From Diorhabda sublineata (taxonomy: Eukaryota > Arthropoda > Insecta > Coleoptera > Chrysomelidae), in contig NC_079482.1 of NCBI RefSeq assembly GCF_026230105.1, positions 9,920,001-9,984,000 on the forward strand: a DNA stretch of 64,000 nt. Reading direction: 5' to 3'. Position 1 is the first letter of the stretch, and each line of letters begins with the position of its first letter. Below are positions 51,342 to 63,167 of the stretch, piece by piece. A model generated the notes under the pieces. It was given only the letters and a program-made list of their open reading frames with translations, was not told the DNA's origin and did not search any database. A program made the translations under genes and the position numbers.

Positions 51342-54230
51342 TAAGGTAGGTGAGGGGAATATGCCCATCCGCTGCCATTTTGAATAGTTTAGCTTGTATG
51401 CTAATAGAGGGCGAGTAATATGTTGAATTTATGCCCCAGAGTGCTACAAGGAAAATCAGTTGGTGCTCTTCAGTCTGCCGAGAGGTTATAAGTGGTTCAC
51501 ATGTAATCGGCACTGTTGCAAATAACAATTTCACGTGCTTTAATAGAGTGTAAATTTCGTCTGTTTGTTTACAATAATTGTAAGCATAACATCATAAAAT
51601 GGGTCTTTTAATAATAAACTCAAATAAAAATATTTTCAAATTAACCCAAAATATTTGAAAAAAGTATTTACTCTCTATGTTGTTAATATGCCCACTGCCA
51701 TAGGGAGTCAATATGCCCATATGGGCAAATTATTTCCGGTTATTAATTAAGTGTTTATTTCTATTCCAGCTCATTGTCTTAAAGATGTCACCTTATCAAA
51801 CAAAATAATTCGTTCCCAGTGAACAGAAGATGACCTTAAATTGGCCTTAATGGCAGTAGAAAACGGAGGGTCGAAAAACTGCTTCAAGGCAATATAAAAT
51901 ACCTCACAAGTCTCTTAATCGTTATATTAATCAAAGTATTCACGATAAACAGCCATTGGGCCAAAAAAGTATTCTTACTAAAGAGCAAGAATCAGAATTG
52001 ACGACCCGAATAATCAGGCTGGCAGAAGTAGGTTACCCTCTAAAGAAACGAATGCTTCGAAGATCTGTATATAATTATTGTTAAAAGGGTATTTGGTAAC
52101 CTGCTCTCACAAGAAAAACGTCTTGCTGACGGTCACTGGTTGAAAGCATTCTTAAATAGATACTCAGAAATTTCTCTTGGACGAGCTCAAAATATGAACC
52201 CTGCTAGAGCACAGAAGCTCAATAAATATACTATTTCTAATTATTTTGAAAAACTTAAAACAGTGCTTCTAGAACTGGACTTAATGGATAAACCTGAGAG
52301 AATATACAATATGGATGAAAAGGGGTGTAGGTTAACAGTAAATCACCAGCAAAGATTCTAGCTAAAAATAGTGAGAAAAGGGTAAACTTAGTGGCGCCAG
52401 AACACGCCGAAAATGTCCCTGTCGTTGCTTGTGGCAAATGAGGAAGAATTCCCCCAGCAGTTTTATTTAAAAGTTAAAGAATGAAACAAGAATGGCGTGA
52501 GAACTTACCACCTGGAACTATGGTCACCATGACGAAGAAAGCAAGCATGACCATTGAGACATTCAACGAATGCTTAAAGCATTTTTGAAAATGTAAACTT
52601 CCAGGAAAATGCCTTTTAATTTTCGATTCTGCATCTTGCCATTTAGATCCATCTATAGTGGAAACTGCAGACTCGTATGGCATCAATCTTTTGTACCTTC
52701 CAAGCAATACGACACATGACCTACAGCCAATGGATAAGGCTGTATTTAAATCATTCGAGCATCATTGGGATGAACAGATTCTTTTGTATTAGACTCGTCA
52801 CAAAGACCGAGCTATAACTAATCAAAAGTTGGGGGAGCTATTCTCCTTCGTGTGGGATTAAGCAGTAACCCTACAAAATATAATATCAGGTTTCTCTTCA
52901 ACGGGTATCTATCCGCATAATCCAAATGCTATTGCAGAAGTAGCTTTTGCGCCTAGTGTTATAAGAGAAAGGAATCTTGAATATTACACTAATATCGCAA
53001 AAAATAACAGAGTAGAAGAAAAACAAGTGTGTTGAAGAGAGACCACACCTCAACCTGGACCGTTCAGTTGTCAACCGAAGAAAAACATATCGCAGATTTC
53101 TGGTTGCCATAAATTTGAATCGAAACGACACAGTAAGCAGAAATGGTCGTCATCTTGTAGCTCTTCATCGGCAGATGACGACATTTCTTTATACAGCTAG
53201 ACTTTAACAGAAACCTTTTCCTCGGAAGACGAAGCAAAACACAAAATCAAAAAGAGAAAATCGGATGAAAAGGCTAAGAAGACGAGCATCGAAAAAAAGG
53301 GTAAGAAATTCAAATATTGACGCAGAAAACATTCAGAGAAAGCTGAATAATGGAAATGAAGATAAATACTCAGAAGTCCAACTTGGAATAGAAAGCAATA
53401 GCAGGAAGACAAGTAGTGATAAAGATGAAAGCTTCCTGAACGTTAGTTTTACCAAAATGTTGGAGACACCCTATAAGGATAACCCAAAACCAATGAAAAA
53501 AGGTATAAGCAGTAAAGCCTTTATTGTGAAGAAAGCAGTTTTTCTACCGAAAGAGTTGTAAGTTATCAAAGCACCAATAAAAGTCACCAGAATAGAAAAA
53601 ATTGATTCAAAGAACGAAGATCTAGGAGAAAAAATTAGGGACAAAGAATCACGGTACTGCAAGGCTTGCCAAGGCGAAGTTAAAAAAGATATGCGATTGT
53701 GTTCGGTGTATTTTCACGAAGAATGCGTAGGGCTCACCAAGAATGATAAAATCAATTTTGTCTGTTCAGATTGCTGTAGTTTTGTCACTGTATAGGTATC
53801 TTTTTTGTTTGGTTGTGATACATTTCACTTATTTTTTCAGAGCGTGTTTACTCACGAATGAAAATTTATATTCAGTTCTTCAGAAATATTATTTATTTTA
53901 GTTTATTAGTTTTTTGTCATCATAAATTTATTTTTTGAAATAAATATATTCAATGAACGAAAGATTTATGTTCATCACAAAATAAAACACTCTTTATATC
54001 ATGAACATGCCCTGGGTATATTACGCACTTCCGATGGGCATATTAACGACAGTGCAGGTAATACGCCCGGAATGATAAGTATTGAAGAAAACGATATAAT
54101 GAAAGAATATAGAACAAAGGTCCAGAACTGAGGGTACACTTTCTATAAAATATCAATGTACATATTTACTTTTTTCTAATTTGTATCAAGGTTTCTGCTT
54201 AACATGGGCCTATTTACTGCATCTACCTTA
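51342..54230 (+). mobile_element. Pogo-superfamily DNA transposon with terminal inverted repeats and a C-terminal PHD-like finger (inactive)
   Basis: The ends 51342-51368 and 54204-54230 form imperfect terminal inverted repeats (21 of 27 bases match; both begin TAAGGTAG from the outside and contain GCCCAT), with TA at each edge as expected for a TA target duplication. AATATGCCCA recurs inside the left end (51358, 51685, 51710) and inverted inside the right end (54035; degenerate at 54013), like subterminal transposase-binding repeats. Between them is a broken transposase read on the plus strand from about 51785. It shows ALMAVENGGSKNCFKA, RIYNMDEKG (first Asp, about 52310), CLLIFDSASCHLD (second, about 52610) and LQPMDKAVFKSFEHHW (third, about 52725). 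At 53650-53790 there is a Cys/His cluster, CKAC...ECVGL...CSDC. Several stops and frameshifts make it inactive. Confidence 0.85.
51785..53793 (+). pseudogene. Transposase of the pogo-type element, DDE domain plus PHD-like finger
   Basis: The reading frame starts near ATG 51785 but is cut by many stops and shifts. Open pieces include about 52140-52361 (LNKYTISNYFEKLKTVLLEL and the first catalytic Asp in NMDEKG) and about 52485-52790 (second and third Asp). A later piece at 52870-52960 (TGIYPHNPNAIAEVAFAPS) is typical of insect copies. A basic, Ser-rich linker follows, rich in KKRKS-like nuclear localisation motifs (about 53230-53310). The end is a PHD-like zinc finger (about 53650-53790) in which one expected metal ligand seems lost. 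In its own family this protein would cut and rejoin element ends; this copy cannot be translated whole. Confidence 0.8.
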
Positions 54231-56589
54231 CATTTTCTATTCTCTAAAGAAGAAGTAGCAAGTGTTTGTTTATGATTGTTCAAAATCAATTAGTTCCCAA
54301 TACATTTTGTTTTGTGTTGGCATATTTGAAACTAATTTTCATGTATAGTACATTATGGATTTTGGGCTATATGGATAAGATATTTATCAATATTTTATTA
54401 TTTTATATAAAAAATAAGAAGTATACCATGATTGCTCTCAATCATCGTTTTTTAAGTAAAACTACGTACTAGTGATGATTTTTTGATGATGTGATAATGC
54501 CTTCGAAAGAAAGGAGTCGATATCTCTCTTAATCAAACACAGAAACAAATTTTCTGGGGAAGAACTCATAATTAGAAGATTAAGATGAATGGAAAGGGTA
54601 GACTGACCTATGTTGACAAGGCAATCTATGAAACAATCTGTCAAAAGAAAAACATATACTTTTGAATGATATCTTCAACCAATGACTCAATATTTAAAGT
54701 GAGATTCAAATTAAAAAACATATTTGTCATAGTTGAGCTGTTTCAGTACGTTTTAATCCAGTAGTTTAAATATGTCCTAGGTATAATCATTTTTATTTGA
54801 ACTAAGTGAAACAACACTAATTTTGAAATATAAGCTTGGAAAAAATTACAGCAGCATAAATGTTCGAATTGCTGCTGTAAATAATGAAATGAGAATTCTA
54901 GTCGTGGAATGGAAGCATGGAATTTCAGGACGACAAGAAAATTTCAATTTCAAACTTTTGAAAGAAAATAGGTAGCTATGGAATAGTATTTAAGACAAGA
55001 TAGAGGGCTCAGCGTATAAAACGTGTATGTTTCTTACTACTATTGAAATAAGAATATGTGTTATACGGACAGGCGAAACTAGATAAAAGTATGGTTCTAG
55101 CTTGTATTAATTATAATATAATAGTGTTATATTATAAATAAAATTTTTTGTTAATTAAAAAATATATCATTCAATAATTTGTTTAATCGTTGATGGCTCA
55201 AAAAGCGAAATAATACTTGCTTTAGGTGATAAAATAACAAAGACTTATTAAAGGCAGCTTCTTCATAGATGTGAAACAACATTGATAATGCAAAACGATT
55301 AGGTAAATCAAAAAGATGAGACAAAAATGTATACACCTGCAGAAGTAAGAGTAAATATCCAATTCTCAAACATTTCAAAATGAATTTTAAAATTGATGGT
55401 GATGGTTTTCCACTATTATAGTGTGGCAAGCTGGATAAGACGACAATGCTCAATAAAATGTGGTATCTTAAAACGTAGGTTTACGTCAATGAACCTGACA
55501 ATATTAACATTCTAAAATAACGTATTTTTGCAGAATGTAGGTACAGCTATATTCGCTGATATTCCAAAAATCATAACAAAAATTTCAAAAAAGGATATTT
55601 CAGAATCAGAAAGATACACTTCGACCAGTTTTTACAATAGATTCCTCAAATTATAATTAATATTGAACAATCTAATTCAAATTCAATTTATTATAAATAA
55701 ACACAAGATTAGTATCAAAGAGTATTTTTTTTCAATACCTTCGAAAAAAATTCGCTTGTTATAGTGTTCATTACAAACTATTAAGTTTCTACATTTCATT
55801 AGTTAAAGTATAATCGATACATAGAAGAGATTGTATATAAAAAGGCTAGAAAATAGATAATTTAAAAGCTTTATTGTAGAGTTATTAGAAAATCTTCATC
55901 AATTTTTGCCAAGAAGCCGCAATTTAAGATCCAATCTAAATGATTTCTCTGTTTCATTTTAAATTTTTCAAATGTTTCAAATTCATATCGAGATTTGTAT
56001 CTATTTACTATTTCAGTTTTCACTTTATTCTGCATCACTTTTAATCCTTTGTAAGCAATTTTTCGATCACATCTTCACAAATCGTCACACACATAATTTG
56101 TTCTAATTTCTAGTCTAGAGATCCTTTTCCTGTACTAGGTAACATTAAACATAGAAGTCCACTGACTGAAAAATACAACAGATCATTTTTATTTGTTTTC
56201 CATGCATAGTGGTGCGTACGAGTGTCCCAATTTTCAGAGTCTCGTCTTCGAAACTCCAGACGATACTATATGAGTATATGATACTTCTAATATTTTTTAT
56301 GAAAATATAGGGTCCATTACATAATTATTAGATATATAGGCAGATTTTTATGTTATATACGCCTCTCTAAAATACATGAATGCAGGAACTTCAATAAATT
56401 ACATTGGTAAAAACTGTTTTTGTCACACGAATATTGTGATGATTTTTCTTACTTTTGATGTACCGTTTTTCAAAAAAAATTATTATCAGATTCAATTACA
56501 TCCAGTTTTTTTGTTACAGCTATATATTCTTTTCTTACCTTAATTATATACATATAACTTAATTTAGGCGACGATTTAGGTATTACGAT
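54231..56589. other. Gene-free stretch
   Basis: AT-rich. A 100-codon open minus frame (55453-55151) is hydrophobic and unrecognised, with no splice or start support. The missing terminal exon of the SV2-like gene could lie here but was not found. Confidence 0.4.
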
Positions 56590-57960
56590 ATGCCTCGAAA
56601 GTGTTCTAATAACCTGGACAGTTTTTTTATGTGTGTGGCGAATTAACTTCTACACCTCAGCGTCGAAAATTCACGACATTAATTGAAAAATACTGTTTAG
56701 AGCATTTTCGTTTTCCTATGCGCTACCAAGATAAATCGTGGATTGTTGGTATATGTTGTGTAACGTATTGAGACTGTGAGACTATTAGGTTGTGCTTAAC
56801 AAGAATCTAGATATTTGTCTTTTGGTATACCAATGATTTGGACGGAACGAGAAGATCATGTAAGTGATTGTTATTCCAACAAAACTTCCTGTACGAAAGT
56901 CTCTTAATCAATAAGAAAGTCGGGATTCTGTTTCTAGTCCGGAATTTATTCTTAAACTCCCCAATATGGTAAAAAACGCATTTAATGACACAAAATGATT
57001 TGAAAGATTTAGTACGTGATTTAAATTTGTCTAAAAAATAAGCTGAGCTTTTGTGGTCTAGACTAAACGACTGGAATTCACTTTCTACTGGTACGAAATA
57101 GTATATTACACTACAAGGGCCGAAAGTTAAATTTTCGGCCCTGCTCGTTATGATGAGCAGAATTTAAACGATTTTTCTTCATAGCTGGTCGAAAGTACGT
57201 TATTAATTTCACTTTTTATGACATTAATAACTATTTATTAAGGTTAGAGATAGCAATACTAATGATAATTTGTCATAGCAACAGAATAAATAGTCCCTAG
57301 CTACGAGTGTAATTACGCATGAGAAATTTTTTCCTCCTGCTGTTATGGAGGACGTGCGTGTACTTTCTACAGGGAGTAAATGTTGAACTTTCGTCCCTGC
57401 TACTAGGGGCGAAAGAACGTACTTTCGACGGAGGTATGAAGAAAATTTCCTATTTCCGACATCGTGACGATCAAATGAAACCTTACTTTTCTAAAGCAGA
57501 TGATTTAGTCTATTGTAATAACATTCCTTTAGCGATGAATGTGTTGAATTTTGAATATGATCCAAGTCACTGGCGATTGTTCATTCACTCCTCAAAAGCT
57601 AGTTTAAAAGCAATGCTGTGATTCAATGGAAAAAAATGTTCTTCAGTGACGACTGCTCATGGTTCTGATATGAAAGAGACTTACGCGAACATGAGGTTCC
57701 TTCTTATAAAAACCACCTGAACACGTTTGGAAAATTTGTGGAGATTTTGAAGTCACTAAATTTCTCCCCCGATAATTTGACGGCTGTGAGTGACGAACAA
57801 GGCAAAACATTTCATCAGGACATATCCTCAATAGAAAACCGTTATTAAGGGAAAAAAGTTCAGGAATGTTATCAGATTATTGTTGGAGACTTGAAAGGAC
57901 CTACCAGAAGTCGAACATTCACGAAAATTATGGCTATTTATTGTACATTAAGGAATATTT
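56590..57960 (+). pseudogene. Decayed member of a widespread arthropod repetitive gene family (function unknown), MITE-interrupted
   Basis: Starting at ATG 56590, MPRKCSNNLDS leads into YVCGEL and QDKSWIVGICC, then IPMIWTEREDHVSDCY, and after a gap LKDLVRDLNLSKK (about 57000). The frame is then broken by about 300 bases of inverted-repeat DNA. It resumes near 57435 with YFRHRDDQMKPYFSKADD, LVYCNNIPLAMN and WRLFIHSSKASLKAML, and continues in shifted frames with HGSDMKETYANM, VSDEQGKTFHQDI and SDYCWRLERTYQ. I recognise this order from a family present in many copies in insect and other arthropod genomes, often annotated as uncharacterised and probably transposon-borne; I cannot name its mechanism. 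Stops and at least three frame changes show that it is dead. Confidence 0.72.
57113..57427 (+). mobile_element. MITE-like inverted-repeat insertion inside the arthropod repetitive pseudogene
   Basis: This segment separates two collinear parts of the surrounding pseudogene. Its left end reads AGGGCCGAAAGTTAAA (57116) and its right end AACTTTCGTCCCT (57386-57398), which pair imperfectly. A second inverted pair sits inside: GTCGAAAGTACGTTATT (about 57189) and AACGTACTTTCGAC (57416-57429). There is no coding capacity beyond a chance frame. The exact boundaries and target duplication are unclear. Confidence 0.55.
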
Positions 57961-59148
57961 TATCTAATTGTTAATGATTTTTGTACTTTTATAAAGATTC
58001 TTGAGGTCACAAATAAACCTTGTGTGACAATTTTTTTATATTATATTATTGTTTGGTGGCCACAGTACCCTCATAATTTGATATAAGTAATCGTGTGACA
58101 AAAAAAGTTCAAATTTTTGTTGAGCAGTTTTATTCTATGCTTCAATGGAACAATAATACAGATAAATAACAATGGTGAATAATTCCTACTTTCAAATTAG
58201 CTAAGCTTAGAGATGAGTGAAACTCATTTGATTTTGTACTTTCAGACCAAAACCAGCTCGAGTTTCGCAAGACTAAGACCGAGGAGTGCAAGTGAAGACC
58301 TCGAATCAGCACTTTTTCATGTGCTGTGCCAATTAAATGAATATTGAAAAATTGGAATAATTTTTGAACTAGTAAGGTGAACATTACAAAGTAGTCATAA
58401 TATATTTTGATATGAAATCGAAAGAAAGATAAAAATAGTCACGTTAAGAACAACCATTGAGAAACTATATGAAAACGATAAATTATTGAATTAATAATAT
58501 AAACCCAATATTGATCTTCGTGATCATCTTTAGGAAGATTTCCATGCTTTCAAAATTTGTAACATGCCAGTTTCTTAGGTTACCTAAGAAGGTCGTTCAA
58601 ATTATAAAATAATTTAGAAACCACTTTTTTATTAAGCAAGCTATGGATTGAAAAGTAAATTTTTCTGGATGATTAATTTCATTATTATTGCATTAATTAA
58701 TTAATTTAAAAAAGCTGGAAAGCTGATAGAATAATTTCTTTTAAATACTGGAATTGCATAGACAAAAAGTGACTAATGCACCATAATAATCAATTATTAG
58801 GAGAATAGGAAAATTATTTGACGACAAACGTAAAGGGCCGATTGACATGTTACATATTTCAACAATAATAATTATTATGATTTTTTTTCCAATTTTCAAA
58901 TTTTGAAACCTGCGAGACTAAGTTTGATAAGAAAGAAAACAAGACAATTAAAATTTGATCTCTTTAATCTCTTACCGACAAGATTCTAATTTCATAAAAT
59001 TTATTGATGCTAATGTGATGATTATGGAATCATAAAATTTCTTAATGATATTTAACTAATTTCAGTAATTGTGGTTGATGCTAATGTATTTTAGGGACGA
59101 TTATTGTTTGCATAAGTTAAGAACTAATCACAAATACTAATTGCTTAC
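57961..59148. other. Gene-free stretch to the left of the last SV2-like exon seen
   Basis: AT-rich; expected to be the last intron and/or 3' end of the SV2-like gene, but no terminal coding exon was recognised. Confidence 0.4.
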
Positions 59149-62100
59149 CTAACAACATCGATGCAAATAATACGATAGGCACAACACAATTTAAGTCTAT
59201 GAGGAATCCAAAAATTAGATTTCCTATCAATGCTCCACCTCGTCCAAACGTGAGCGATAAAGCTGCCGCCATAACCCTACAACAAAGAAACATTATCATA
59301 AATAGTCGCTGGCCAACAAAATTGTAGAATGCGTTAAATGGCTAGATTTCTAGATGTTTCATAAAATTATATGAATTTTAAATCCTTTTTGCAACAGGTA
59401 TCAAAGGTACAAGTAGTGAATATAAGAAATTCACTTCAAATATTGACCAAAGGAAAGTTTCTGGACTGTTTATTTTTTTATTCATTATATTGCACTATAA
59501 GTCACTTAGGCAGTGACGATAAATAAAATCACGAAATTACGTCACTGGTTTATTATAGATAATTGGACTGCACTAAAATTGAAACAAAATTCATAATATC
59601 TTTGTTATTGTATATACAAGTTCAAAACAGTTTAGAGGTTATATTCAGTATTTACCACTATAAACTAGATATCAATTACTCGAAAGATATAGAAATTAAC
59701 TGAGCACAATTAATTTGCTAGCTTGTATTAAGTGACTACAGTGTTAATAATTCCTATAATCTCGCTTGTTAATTCATAATTAGATACAAAAAAAGAGTTA
59801 ACGATAATAGTTTCATCAGATATACATATATATTAATATTTATAGTGGAAAAGAGCAAATATCGTATAGAAACAATGATTCTTTTATGTTTACGATGCAT
59901 TTTGTAATGTCAAATTTCTTCCAGCATTCCATAACATTCATATCAGGATTACATTCCATATTTTCCAATATTATTCTGATATAATAGAGCTTAAAGGCCT
60001 GTATTATTCCTTGGTCCATAGGTTGAAGCAAAGCCGTCGTGTTGGGAGGTAAAAATGACACTTTTATATTTGAATGCATAGTTTCAAGTTCGAGAGGATG
60101 ACCTGGTTCATTGTCCAAAAGTAGAAGTGCTTTAAAGTCTAAATTCTGTGTTTTTAAATAAGTTTCACCTTCAGAAACAAAACAATTCCGAAACCAGTTA
60201 CAAAAAATAGCGCTTGTAACCCATGTTTTCTTATTAGCACGCCAAAACACTGGCAGGTTGTCTTAGTTTTGATTTTTTGAGGCCGAGGATTAAACGATCT
60301 GTAAAGCATCAGTAGCTTAATGACACAATCTCCAGATGCATTTGAACATAGCAGCAGTGTAACTCTATCGTTTGCTGCCTTAAATCCAGGAGCAGACTTT
60401 TCGCTTTCAGAAATGAATGTTTTGTTTGGCATTCTCTTCCAAACCAGTGCACTTTTGTCTGCATTAAATACTTGCTCAGGTTTGTATCCTCCATCAGCTA
60501 CTAGGTTTGCAAATTCTTCTGGATATCGCTCTGCTGCAGCAAAGCGACTTTTACCATAGAACGAAACACCAACATTTAAACTATGTATATGTACTTCATC
60601 ATTGAATAAGGTTGCTTTCATTCTGTTTATTTACATTCTAAAAAACACCGATTGCGGCGAAGGCGGTCAAAGTCGTCTGCAATATCATTTAACAACATAA
60701 TTTAGGCAAAGTTTTTATAAGATCTATTTGTCTATTACAATCTCATTATTATAGACAAGTTGAAAAAGGATTTGTTTAAGTAGCAATATTTTATATAATT
60801 CAATAGCAAATCATCCTCGTACTTTTTTATATCGATCTTCAAAGTTTAATTATCCGCCCTTTTCTTGTTAATTTGCTAAACAGGGTGAAAAATTAAATTC
60901 GCATGCTTGTCAAAAATTCTAGGTTTCACTGGGAACATCATTTTTCACTTAACAACAACTCACTATCTACTTTTGTCATCAACAAATACAAATGTTTGAA
61001 AAAGATTATATAATGAGTTTCATTTCTTGTATTCCTAGCAGGCTATAGCGGTTGTATTTTGTTGTACTATACTATCGCCCAATCACTTATAGCAGATGAG
61101 TTTGATGTAAATCAAAAGACACAATCTGATAGTTTCAATGAGTCGCTTTGATTTTTTAAAAAATGTTGTCTTACCTTAAATTTGTTGGAAATAAGTCCAC
61201 CATCACACAGTACACGGTACTGATTCCTAAACTAGTTAAAGCTTCAAATATACAGGAAAGCACCAAATTAGACATTGCTGAGTTAACAAAATAAAGACCT
61301 ATTGTTACACCTCCAGCCACTATTAAGCTGAAAACTGTAAAGAAAAGTTCGATTAAACTTATTCACTCTTTAGTGTTCCTTATAATTAGTTTTGCTTGAT
61401 AACAAAAACATTAGTCCATAAATGGAAGTTTTATTTGAAATAATGACTAACTTCTTACCCAAGAAAAATTTAGCTCCAAGTCGATGCACACACAAAGGCA
61501 GCCAAAAGCTTGTGGGAATACAGGCCAGGCCGATAATCAAAGTGTGTAAGAATACGGAATCGGCAATTGGTTCTCCACAAAATTCATTTTCAATTGTTAG
61601 AGAAGTATTTGTCTTTATCACTACTGAGGATACTTCACATACTGAGGCAGCTTCATTTGGATGTAAACTTTCAAATTCTTCAAATCTGTAGAAAAGTTCT
61701 GGGAACCAGATAATCAAAGTATAATAACTAGAAGAAAAAGTATCACTTGTATTCGAAATAAAACTTGAAAAACATATTGGTAAAGTTAAATACTAATATC
61801 ACTTGAGCTCTTATTTAAAAATGCATCAGTTATATAATAATAATAATAATTTTGAAAGAGTATCTTTAAGAAAAAAATATTCAAACTTGTAGCTTAAAAT
61901 TTGTTAATAAATTGATGTACTCAATTGCTAATTTGATACGAACGATTTGGAGAAAGAAATTTATAAATAATGTTCAAAAGTAGGTTCCACATTTATTAAC
62001 TTAATGTTATCCAAATTTTGCTAGTCACAAATTTAACATAATATCAGACAAAATTATGAAACTGTTAATCTGATGTGAACATTGTGGTCGAAATCAATTG

Positions 62101-63167
62101 AACCATTTTCCAACTTTGCCTTAATGAGTTGCACTTTTTAATGATAAACATAACTGCAAGGTTAAGAGGAGAACTTCACAAAAACATAATAAAGAAAACA
62201 AATAACCAATGACGGTCCAAAATTTTGGCAGAAATTGTTTGTAATCATACCGCGGCATAAAAAAAATAATCTCTTAGTTATATTATTCACTAACAAACTG
62301 TAAAATCACAAAACACTGATATAAAAGTTTGATTAAAAATAAATGGAATAAGCAAACTAGAAAGACAAAGTAAGGCACATTTAGATGGGCTTTCTGTGTG
62401 TTTTACCAAACAACTGTTCCACTTAAAAAGACGGGAAAGAGATTGATCAGCTTATCAGAAGACATCGACCTTGATCATTTTGAGTAGGACAGGACGGGCC
62501 TATCAGAAGACTTATGTGCTTAATGGTCCTTGGCCGCCCACAATTCTACTATGCATTATTATACGAGATTCAATTTGGAATATGAGTATATCGTCACTAA
62601 TAGTATTTTATCAATTCTGCAGAATAAGTACTAGAAAACTATTAATATTTCTCACCTCGTTGTTAAACCGAATTGAATAAGACATGTTATAACCGTATAT
62701 CGAAGATGAGGAGGCTTGCATAGAGCTTTAGTTTGTTCCCATATCTCTCCTAATAAAAGTTTTAACTCTTTAGGTTTCCTTATCCTCAAGCTACGAATAC
62801 TTCTGGTGGATTGTTGAGAAATTACACTCATCGTACGTACTTTTTCTCTTAAGCTCACCACCTAAAAAGATATATCAGAAAAATATAACTCTAATTATGA
62901 ATTTCTTAACCGATTAAAATTCACTTACAGGAAAATTCGAACCGTTGTCACCTGTATTACTTGCATACATGTCTCGTAATACGTCAAGAGCTTCGTCTGC
63001 TTCTCCACATTCAAGAAGGAACTTGGGACTTTCCGGAAAAAAGAGAAGCCATAGCCCAATGAGAATACTTGGAATAGCGCATGCCGCTACAAAGAGATTC
63101 CAGCTTCTAAACCTAAATGTTTCAGTTATATATTCGAACTCCAATGGAATTATTATCCACGCTATAC
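59149..63167 (-). CDS. SV2-like major facilitator transporter, partial, five exons
   Basis: Putative membrane transporter of the synaptic vesicle glycoprotein 2/SVOP branch of the major facilitator superfamily. Minus-strand exons in reading order are 63167-62929, 62861-62656, 61727-61459, 61334-61175 and 59276-59149; all splice sites are GT-AG and the phases agree (334 codons). The first exon has a membrane segment followed by FFPESPKFLLECGEADEAL, the family's PESP(K/R)(F/W) loop. Next come a basic cytoplasmic stretch, then YTLIIWFPELFYRFEEFE, typical of SV2-like proteins. A lumenal loop with two Cys and an NTS glycosylation site follows, then further helices, VYCVMVDLFPTNLR, and FGRGGALIGNLIFGFLID. 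The N-terminal half lies beyond the right edge. The last exon ends in phase 1, and I could not find the terminal exon to its left. The intron between 59276 and 61175 carries a Tigger-type transposase pseudogene. Substrate unknown. Confidence 0.88.
59840..60621 (-). pseudogene. Tigger/pogo-type DDE transposase remnant
   Basis: A decayed transposase of the pogo/Tigger group (CENP-B-like relatives) lies inside an intron of the SV2-like gene, on the same strand. The first frame (60621 to about 60265) reads KPEQVFNADKSALVWKRMP, then FKAANDRVTLLLC and LYRSFNPRP. After a one-base frameshift near 60255 the second frame continues with PVFWRANKKTWVTSAIF, LLLLDNEPGH and LLQPMDQGIIQAFKLYY. The three catalytic Asp positions (NAD, LLLLD, LQPMD) are still visible. 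The N-terminal DNA-binding region was not found and no convincing terminal repeats were seen. This is a dead insertion, not a host exon. Confidence 0.85.

Noticed and set aside
55151..55453. 100-codon hydrophobic minus frame considered as the missing SV2-like terminal exon
   Set aside because: No acceptor in the right phase and no resemblance to the last helix or tail of the family.
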